From contig JAQBRY010000002.1 in NCBI GenBank assembly GCA_028286245.1, positions 268,779 through 332,778 on the forward strand: 64,000 nt of DNA, given 5' to 3'. Under the pieces are notes generated by a model, which saw only the letters and a program-made list of their open reading frames with translations, searched no databases and was not told where the DNA came from. This document shows positions 57,849-64,000 of this stretch, one piece after another. Every line of letters starts with the position of its first letter. The first letter of the stretch is position 1. Source of the stretch: Candidatus Saccharimonadota bacterium. GTDB taxonomy: Bacteria > Patescibacteriota > Saccharimonadia > Saccharimonadales > UBA4665. Position numbers and translations under genes: made by a program.

Positions 57849-58322
57849 TTATACGCTTGTGCTTCTGTGTTGCTTAATGGCACTAAGCCGCGGGATAAAA
57901 CTCTGGGCTGCACCGTCCAGGCCTAGCACCTTTAGGGCACCCACCAGCACGTACAAGCTATCAATATCTTCGCCGCCCACTGCCTGTTCGGCCTGCACAA
58001 AGGCATGTTCAACTTTTTCTACTAACCACTTTTCTTGGGCGGCAGTTATTTGATTGCTGGTTATTTGAGTGGAATGTTCCACGCCAACTACTTCGAGCGA
58101 GCGAGCTGAATGATCACGCTTGCGAAGATGCCCGCGGGCAATCAGGCTATTTATATGCAGTGCTACGGTAGCCACTGAGGTGTAGTTGAGGCCACGCATA
58201 ACTTCCCGGTAACTGGGGCTATAGCCATGTTCACTAATAAAAGACTGAATATAGGCCAGGAGCTCGCGTTGTTTCTTGGTAGGTCGAACGCTTGGAGCGG
58301 GGGATGTTTGGTTTTCGTTCAC
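57849..58322 (-). CDS. LexA-type DNA-binding domain protein lacking the peptidase domain
   Basis: This 157-aa protein begins with a LexA winged helix: TKKQRELLAYIQSFISEHGYSPSYREVM, then TSVATVALHINSLIARGHLRKR and the SLEVVG wing end. The Ala-Gly cleavage site and the Ser-Lys peptidase (S24) domain are absent; the C-terminal 75 residues are helical and unrelated. The start is GTG at 58322, exactly six bases after CATAAT. It may be an SOS-type repressor without self-cleavage, or a local regulator of the polysaccharide genes. Confidence 0.85.
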   Translation of the reverse strand: MNENQTSPAPSVRPTKKQRELLAYIQSFISEHGYSPSYREVMRGLNYTSVATVALHINSLIARGHLRKRDHSARSLEVVGVEHSTQITSNQITAAQEKWLVEKVEHAFVQAEQAVGGEDIDSLYVLVGALKVLGLDGAAQSFIPRLSAIKQHRSTSV

Positions 58323-58364
58323 ATAAGCATTATGCCACAAACCGTTGTCAGTAGCACACTCTTG

Positions 58365-58796
58365 CTATGATTTGCCGGGGGTATCTTCTGGGAACACATA
58401 GTACTTGTACCAAAGGTAACTCCAGACCGTAAAAAAGGCCGATGAAATAAAGAAACCAATGTAGGGCGTAATGCCAATATGGTTCAGGCCGCCAATAATA
58501 AGATAGTCGAGCACAAAGCCTATAGATTCAATGAATATATAGCGTCGCAGATGTGTAATTTCACTAAACCTTTTTTTGCCACCGGCAAAGGCCCAATAAC
58601 GTTGCACTAGGTAGTTGAGTGTCCAGCCAACTGCATCAGCGACTACTTTAGCCCAAAACCATGACCACCCAAAACCTGAATAGGTAAGCGCAAAGAGTGC
58701 GTAGCCGCTCCAAAAATACAGACCGCCGCCGGCCATATACTTGGCGAACTGCAGGAGGTTTTGCCGGCTTAAGAGCTTAGAGAAGCTACGCTTCAT
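58365..58796 (-). CDS. GtrA family membrane protein
   Basis: This 143-aa protein has four membrane helices with the GtrA pattern: FAKYMAGGGLYFWSGYALFA, NYLVQRYWAFAG and a C-terminal WYKYYVFPE. GtrA proteins are thought to flip or position polyprenyl-linked sugars. The start overlaps the O-antigen ligase gene by 11 bases, so the two are coupled. Confidence 0.9.
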   Translation of the reverse strand: MKRSFSKLLSRQNLLQFAKYMAGGGLYFWSGYALFALTYSGFGWSWFWAKVVADAVGWTLNYLVQRYWAFAGGKKRFSEITHLRRYIFIESIGFVLDYLIIGGLNHIGITPYIGFFISSAFFTVWSYLWYKYYVFPEDTPGKS

Positions 58797-60126
58797 GAAT
58801 AGGAACTTCTACCGGGTCGGCCAGCGGCGTAATGGGGAGCGTAGCCATAGCAACGCCGGCTAGACCCCACCAAACGTAGGCTAAGGTGTCATCAGCCCAA
58901 GCGTGCAGCAGCAAGTTAACAACGCTTATTCCGATCAGACTCGTAAACAGACAAAGTGCTAAGGGGCTGGTGCGGCGTAGCCACAGCAAGTAGCCAATAC
59001 CGGCGTTTATAACCAAGAACAATCCCAGCCCAAGGATGCCCACCTCCTGAGCCAACTGTACAAAGTAGTTTTCGGCTATCCGGCTCTGGTGATTGTTATA
59101 AATACTAGCCGGACCAGCCGTTCCGGCACCCCGGCCGAGTGGCTGGTGAGCCACGTCATGCAGACCATTTTTTAGGGCAGCTACATGGCCGTCGTTTGAA
59201 CTAGTGGTAGCCGTGGTGCCAGTCTGTGTATGCAAAACTAGATTTTGATAGGTGGAGTTATGGCGAAGCGACAAAACTAGGCTAATAACTACGACCACAA
59301 TAACCCCTCCGGCAACAGCAAGCCGCTGCTTAGCTACCCGGCTACGCAGGCTGAGTAGCAACAGCACCGCTGTGCTGAGGAGCGCGCCAATAAGCGCGCT
59401 CCTCGAGCGGCTAAAGAACAGCACAATAACACTGGCAACCAGTAAAGCCCAAAGTTGCCAGTTACGACGGCTCCGTAGCAGCGCGGCAGTAATAACGGTG
59501 ATTGGCAGTATTAGGTAAGCACCGAGTGGGTTTGGTCCGCGAAGCGTCGAAAAGATTCGTATGTAATTATTGTTTTTATTAATAGTGTCTACCGGGTCTA
59601 TGGTTGCAGCACTATAGCCAAAGTGCCGCAGGAAGTCATGGGGCAGCACAAATATCTGCAGCAGCCCAAACCCCACTACGATCGCGGCTGGGACTACCAA
59701 TATTTTGAACCAGTTGGATTGCAGTCGGGCGGTCCGCAGGGCCACGGCCCAGCACACCAAAAAGAACACCAAAAAACGCAGATCTAGCAGCCAACCATAG
59801 GCCAGCGCCTTGGGAGTAACAACATTATTATGCAAGGCAATCAGCCCAACAGCTGCCTGCAACAGGGCGTAGGCAGCTATTAGCCAAACCAGACGCCGCG
59901 ATAGGGTGTGCGTCCGGATCTTTCGGTCGGTTAGCATCAGATATACCACGCCAAGGCCGGCAATAAACAAAAGCGTCTCCTTCCAGAGACGCAACAGCGT
60001 GTAGTGGCCAAATATACTTGCTGTCCAGACGGTAAGTATTGCATGGAATGGCATTAGCACCATGGTCAGCACAACGAGGCTGGCGACCATTGATAGTACG
60101 GCGTACTTAACTGCAGACGCTTTCAT
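58786..60126 (-). CDS. O-antigen ligase-like (Wzy/WaaL) polytopic membrane protein
   Basis: This 446-aa protein has about 11-12 membrane helices, a large periplasmic-type loop (about residues 300-360) with GRGAGTAGPASIYNNHQSRIAENYF, and the conserved Arg/His residues typical of O-antigen ligase/polymerase proteins. It should polymerise or attach polysaccharide outside the membrane. It lies in the surface polysaccharide locus, divergent from the sugar-transferase gene. Confidence 0.88.
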   Translation of the reverse strand: MKASAVKYAVLSMVASLVVLTMVLMPFHAILTVWTASIFGHYTLLRLWKETLLFIAGLGVVYLMLTDRKIRTHTLSRRLVWLIAAYALLQAAVGLIALHNNVVTPKALAYGWLLDLRFLVFFLVCWAVALRTARLQSNWFKILVVPAAIVVGFGLLQIFVLPHDFLRHFGYSAATIDPVDTINKNNNYIRIFSTLRGPNPLGAYLILPITVITAALLRSRRNWQLWALLVASVIVLFFSRSRSALIGALLSTAVLLLLSLRSRVAKQRLAVAGGVIVVVVISLVLSLRHNSTYQNLVLHTQTGTTATTSSNDGHVAALKNGLHDVAHQPLGRGAGTAGPASIYNNHQSRIAENYFVQLAQEVGILGLGLFLVINAGIGYLLWLRRTSPLALCLFTSLIGISVVNLLLHAWADDTLAYVWWGLAGVAMATLPITPLADPVEVPIHEA

Positions 60127-60269
60127 ATATTGGACCTAGTATATAAGATTTTAGCTACGGGTGATACTGGGCATATCCGAAACCTATCAAAAACGCGCTA
60201 TACTACTAGCTAGTGACCACCGTAAAATTTATACAACCGCCACTAAAAAAATTATTATGATTGCCACAC

Positions 60270-61712
60270 ATGCGTAATAACGCCTCCATTGTTTACAATA
60301 TTTTCCTGGTCATTGGTGACTTTCTGGCGCTGGTAGCCGCTTTTACCATAGCCTACATTCTGCGCGTATCAGTTAGCAGTAGAATTTTAAGCGCCAATGT
60401 GCCGGCCTCCACATACATCGGTATTCTGGTGACCCTATTACCCTTTTGGATTTTTATATTTGCCATACTTGGCCTGTACAACAGCCGGGTGTACGACAAG
60501 CGCTTTAGTGAGCTGGGCCGAATCCTGATTGGCTCCTTTATTGGCATACTGTTCGCCATTAGCTACAGCTACATCGCAAACGTACAGCTCTTTCCTGCCC
60601 GCTTAGTGACCGTTTACGGCTTTGGGCTGGCGGCGTTCTTTGTGTTTGCCTTCCGAACCATCATTCGGGGTATCCGGCGCGAGCTCTTTACTTACGGTAT
60701 CGGCATTAATAACGTCTTAATTGTCGGCGACACCAAGACCTCCCACTTGTTAATCGACGCCCTAGCCTCTACGGGCATTACGGGCTACCGGGTGATTGGT
60801 GTGGTTGGCGGTATAAAGCATCCTCTTAAGCCGGGTGCGCTACAAACTGAATTTAGGGACTTTTCATCGGCTGTGGCTGCCCTTGAGGGCCAGCAATTAC
60901 ACACCATCATTCAAACCGAGTTGTATTCAACTCCCCAGATGAACGATGCTATCCTCACCTACTCCCAGCAGAACCACATCGCCTACCGTTTTGTGCCGGG
61001 CAACAGCGAATTATTTGTTGGTAATATACAAGTTGATTTGTTCCATTCGGTGCCAATTATTGCCCTTCACCAAACGCCGCTGGTTGGCTGGGGGCGAGTA
61101 GTAAAGCGGCTGTTCGATGTGGTTGCGAGCAGTCTGTTATTACTGGTTGCTTCGCCGTTTATGCTGATTATCGCCGTGCTCGTTAAGCTGGCCGACGGCG
61201 GCCCGGTATTTTTACGCCAGGAGCGCCTGAGTCGCTTTAACACAGCGGTACGCATCTATAAGTTTCGCTCGCATAATCGAACCTATAACGGACTACTGCC
61301 GGAAGAAGCCTTTGCTAAGATGGGGCGACCGGAGCTGATTGCCGAATACCGGGCCAACGGCGACCAGCTGTCCAATGACCCCCGGGTAACCGGAATCGGC
61401 CGCTTTTTACGCAAATACAGCCTGGATGAGTTGCCCCAATTAATAAACGTGTTCCGGGGCGACATTAGCTTAGTTGGCCCGCGCGCCCTGGTTGCCAACG
61501 AACTGGAAAAGTACGCCAAAAAAAGCCTTATTTTGAGCGTTAAATCCGGGTTAACCGGGCTCGCTCAAATTTCTGGCAGTAACAATTTAAGCTTTGACCA
61601 GCGCCGTAATCTTGACCTGTACTATGTGCAAAATTGGAGCTTCTGGGGCGACGTCGTCATTCTTATTAAAACCATCTCGGTTGTGCTGTTTCATAAAGGA
61701 ACGCGCTCATGA
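60270..61712 (+). CDS. Polyprenyl-phosphate sugar-phosphotransferase (WbaP/EpsE-like)
   Basis: This 480-aa protein has four membrane helices, a CoA-binding-like Rossmann domain (about residues 130-240), a fifth helix with KRLFDVVASSLLLLVASP, and the catalytic bacterial sugar transferase domain. The last has VFLRQERLSR, YKFRSH and LRKYSLDELPQLINVFRGD. It starts polysaccharide synthesis by loading a sugar-1-phosphate on undecaprenyl phosphate. TATGAT lies eight bases before the ATG. The gene overlaps the GT4 gene by four bases. Confidence 0.95.
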   Translation: MRNNASIVYNIFLVIGDFLALVAAFTIAYILRVSVSSRILSANVPASTYIGILVTLLPFWIFIFAILGLYNSRVYDKRFSELGRILIGSFIGILFAISYSYIANVQLFPARLVTVYGFGLAAFFVFAFRTIIRGIRRELFTYGIGINNVLIVGDTKTSHLLIDALASTGITGYRVIGVVGGIKHPLKPGALQTEFRDFSSAVAALEGQQLHTIIQTELYSTPQMNDAILTYSQQNHIAYRFVPGNSELFVGNIQVDLFHSVPIIALHQTPLVGWGRVVKRLFDVVASSLLLLVASPFMLIIAVLVKLADGGPVFLRQERLSRFNTAVRIYKFRSHNRTYNGLLPEEAFAKMGRPELIAEYRANGDQLSNDPRVTGIGRFLRKYSLDELPQLINVFRGDISLVGPRALVANELEKYAKKSLILSVKSGLTGLAQISGSNNLSFDQRRNLDLYYVQNWSFWGDVVILIKTISVVLFHKGTRS

Positions 61713-62809
61713 AAGTTGCCATTGTTTGCGACTGGCTAACGGGCATTGGCGGCGCGGAACGCGTTGTACTGGAACTGCATCGGCTCTACCCGGATGCCCC
61801 CATTTACACCTCGCAGTACGATCCAAGCAAGATTGACTGGTTTACCGACGCCGATGTGCGCACCACCTGGCTCCAAAAATTACCCAAGAGTCTTAAAAAG
61901 TTTTTGCCGCTACTAAGAGCCTGGACCTTTAGCAGGCTTGATCTTAGTGAGTACGACCTAGTGATATCAAGCACCGGTGCCGAGGCCAAAGCCATCAAAA
62001 CCGGGCCAAACACCACCCATATTTGTTACTGCCACTCGCCAACTCACTACTATTGGATCCGCTACGACGAATACATCAAAAATCCGGGTTTTCCACGCGG
62101 TACCAACTGGTTGGCTCGCTTGGGACTGCGCTTATTAATTGAGCCGCTCAAGCGCATGGATCGCCAAGCCGCTAGGCGCCCGGATGTTATGATCGCCAAC
62201 TCAACCCACACGCAGGCCATGATTAAGCGCTATTACAAGCGAGATTCAGTCGTTATATTCCCTCCAGTTGATACCGATCGTTTTCGTCTGCCGACTAATC
62301 CGGCCCCTAGGCACGGTTTTGTGGTTGCCGGCCGGCAAACGCCCTACAAACGCATTGACCTGGCCGTAGCGGCCTGTACGGAGCTCAAAATACCGCTTGT
62401 AGTCATTGGCACGGGCCCGGATCACAAACGACTCGAGAAAATGGCTGGCCGCAACGTCACCTTTTTGACGAACGTCAGCGACTATGACATGGCCGGCCAC
62501 TTCCAAACTGCCCTCGGCTTTATCTTTCCAGGCAAAGAAGACTTTGGGATTGTGGCCGTAGAAGCCATGAGCGCCGGCACGCCGTTAATCGCCTACCAGC
62601 AGGGTGGTTCACTCGACTTTGTAATTCCGGGTAAAACGGGTGTATTCTTTGCTAAACAGACAGTCGACAGCCTTACCCAGGCACTAGAGACGGCAGCCGC
62701 TAAGAATTTTAATTACCCGGCCATTGCCGAGCATGCCCAGCAGTTTTCGACCGCTGCTTTCCGTAAAAATATTAAGGCTCTCATCAAAGACCGTTTTCAA
62801 GAAAAGTAG
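61709..62809 (+). CDS. GT4 family glycosyltransferase
   Basis: This 366-aa protein is a GT-B fold enzyme with GIGGAERVVLELHRLYPDAPIYT at the N-terminus and the donor-binding EDFGIVAVEAMSAGTPLIAYQQGG motif (E-x7-E, about residues 288-309). It probably adds the second sugar to the polyprenyl-linked chain. ATGA overlaps the stop of the sugar-transferase gene, so the two are coupled. Confidence 0.94.
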   Translation: MKVAIVCDWLTGIGGAERVVLELHRLYPDAPIYTSQYDPSKIDWFTDADVRTTWLQKLPKSLKKFLPLLRAWTFSRLDLSEYDLVISSTGAEAKAIKTGPNTTHICYCHSPTHYYWIRYDEYIKNPGFPRGTNWLARLGLRLLIEPLKRMDRQAARRPDVMIANSTHTQAMIKRYYKRDSVVIFPPVDTDRFRLPTNPAPRHGFVVAGRQTPYKRIDLAVAACTELKIPLVVIGTGPDHKRLEKMAGRNVTFLTNVSDYDMAGHFQTALGFIFPGKEDFGIVAVEAMSAGTPLIAYQQGGSLDFVIPGKTGVFFAKQTVDSLTQALETAAAKNFNYPAIAEHAQQFSTAAFRKNIKALIKDRFQEK

Positions 62810-62813
62810 GGCA

Positions 62814-63829
62814 ATGAAGCGTATTTTAGTTACCGGCGGAGCTGGTTACATTGGCTCCCATACCGTTCTTGAGCCCTCATGAGCGGTTACTCGGTTGTAG
62901 TAGCAGACAACCTCTGCAATAGCTCTGTGGAACCGCTACGACGGATCGAGAAGCTCACCGGCCAGCCAGTTACCTTCTACAATATCGACCTGCGGGACGA
63001 GCCCGCCTTAGAAAACGTTTTTGCCCAAGAAAACTTTGACGGAGTGATTCACTTTGCTGGCTTAAAAGCCGTGGGGGATTCGGTTACCAATCCGCTGGGT
63101 TACTACGACAATAACCTGCTTTCCACCATAGTTCTCTGCCGTGTTATGGCACGGCATAACGTTAAGCAATTAGTCTTTAGCTCTTCGGCAACTGTCTATG
63201 GTATACAAGCCAGCCCAAAATACGTTGAGACAATGGCCATGGCACCGGTCAACCCGTACGGCCACACCAAGGCTATGATTGAACAAATATTGGCTGACCT
63301 CTGCATGAGCGATCCAACTTGGCGCATAACTGCACTGCGGTACTTTAATCCGATCGGGGCGCATCCTTCGGGTCTTATTGGCGAAGATCCAAATGGGATT
63401 CCTAACAACCTGTTCCCTTTTGTCATGCAAGTAGCCGTTGGCAAACGACCGGAACTCATTGTTTTTGGAAATGACTACGACACGGTAGACGGCACCGGCG
63501 TACGCGATTATATTCATGTTGTAGATCTGGCTCTAGGCCACATTGCAGCCCTCGAGCACGATCCGGAGCCCGGTTCCTATGCAACCTACAATCTAGGTTC
63601 GGGCAGTGGCAGCTCAGTGTTTGAGGTTGTTGACGCTTTTAAAACCGCCAGTGGCAGAGATATCCCCTACAAAGTAGCACCTCGCCGCAGCGGCGATTTA
63701 GCAATCTACTACGCTGACCCATCAAAAGCGAACCGCCTACTTAATTGGAAGACTGCAAAAACATTAGCCGATGCTTGTGCTGACGGCTGGAAGTGGCAGT
63801 CTCAAAACCCCAACGGGTATGCTAGCTAA
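62814..63829 (+). pseudogene. galE: UDP-glucose 4-epimerase, interrupted by a frameshift after codon 22
   Basis: The first frame (62814-62882) reads MKRILVTGGAGYIGSHTVLE, the GalE N-terminus with the NAD-binding GGAGYIG, and then stops at TGA (62880-62882). The rest of GalE continues in the -1 frame from 62879 (SGYSVVVADN, then SSSATVYG and YGHTKAMIE with the catalytic Tyr and Lys, to the C-terminus). The full-length normal enzyme is about 338 aa. A two-base insertion or one-base deletion at about 62873-62878 explains the break. It may be a sequencing error, a real lesion, or coupled re-initiation at the ATGA. Confidence 0.88.
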
Positions 63830-64000
63830 TATCTTTGTTACGAACCAGGCGCTTTTCGGCTAGGACAATTGTCCACGGTAGTGGCTGCTTGTAGGTAAGT
63901 ATAGGGCCAAAGTGCTGCTTCATAAATTTAATAAGACCGGTGCTGCTCCAGTGATTTAAGTGTCCGATGGTATTTCCAAAATCTTTGAGGTACTTGCCGC
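63822..64000 (-). CDS. Class I SAM-dependent methyltransferase, C-terminal end (partial)
   Basis: The last 58 residues are visible (HLNHWSSTGLIKFMKQHFG, then PWTIVLAEKR). They resemble the last strands of a class I methyltransferase C-terminus as found in polysaccharide clusters. The frame overlaps the end of galE by eight bases and runs off the window, so the substrate and the start are unknown. Confidence 0.65.
   Translation of the reverse strand, partial: GKYLKDFGNTIGHLNHWSSTGLIKFMKQHFGPILTYKQPLPWTIVLAEKRLVRNKDIS

Noticed and set aside
1-64000. CRISPR array
   Set aside because: No evenly spaced short direct repeats; the only direct repeats are the island units several kilobases apart.

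Overview
The window looks like a chromosomal segment of a Candidatus Saccharibacteria (TM7)/Patescibacteria genome. The reasons are many short, tightly packed genes; a set of small orphan proteins of types I associate with this lineage (the 65-aa protein at 39748, the DUF3467-like and DUF6496-like proteins); minor type IV pilins; a short archaeal-type AspRS; and almost no complete biosynthetic pathways. TGA is used as a stop codon (for example at 671 and 62880), so this is not a recoded-UGA lineage. There is no rRNA and no CRISPR array. The lineage assignment is inference; no database was searched.

Layout. 1-2.8 kb: minor pilin operon on the minus strand. 2.9-6.3 kb: thiol redox (glutaredoxin-like, DipZ-like), a fasciclin lipid-side domain protein and a divergent MarR regulator. 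6.3-13.2 kb: a possible LAXTG surface protein, aquaporin, an ABC exporter, VIT1-like and HD-domain proteins, a zinc alcohol dehydrogenase. 13.3-21.7 kb: membrane proteins, pyrF, and MerR- and ArsR-controlled small operons whose operators can be read directly. 21.7-30.4 kb: an accessory island downstream of the initiator tRNA gene. It is cut into modules by direct repeats that contain the last 17 bases of that tRNA, and one module carries a restriction-modification/AIPR defence cluster. 30.5-57 kb: housekeeping and cell-wall genes (FtsB/DivIC-like, ROK kinase, Dus, ABC-2 exporter, Mur ligase, Nudix, MazG, Sua5, MutY-like, Rpf-like, AlkA-like, aspS, DsbA-like, nadD). 55.4-57.1 kb: an unknown Cys-rich protein preceded by what reads as a cobalamin riboswitch. 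57.8-64 kb: a surface polysaccharide locus (O-antigen ligase, GtrA, polyprenyl-phosphate sugar transferase, GT4, a frameshifted galE, a methyltransferase).

Gene starts. Two start types coexist. About twenty genes have a TANNNT -10 box exactly six bases before the start codon, and about ten more have a gap of 5, 7 or 8; these should be leaderless mRNAs. Operon-internal genes and a minority of first genes use clear AGGAGG-like ribosome binding sites. I used this regularity to choose starts, so several proteins are shorter than the longest open frame.

Stretches without genes are all about 300 bases or shorter. The larger ones are described as features: the repeat and terminator regions at 22.9-23.16, 24.44-24.72 and 30.03-30.33 kb, the divergent promoter region at 39.95-40.18 kb, the small unit at 54.5-54.76 kb, and the riboswitch at 56.95-57.1 kb. 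The 12715-12867 gap holds AT-rich divergent promoter sequence, and the 48449-48622 and 49322-49479 gaps show nothing I can name.
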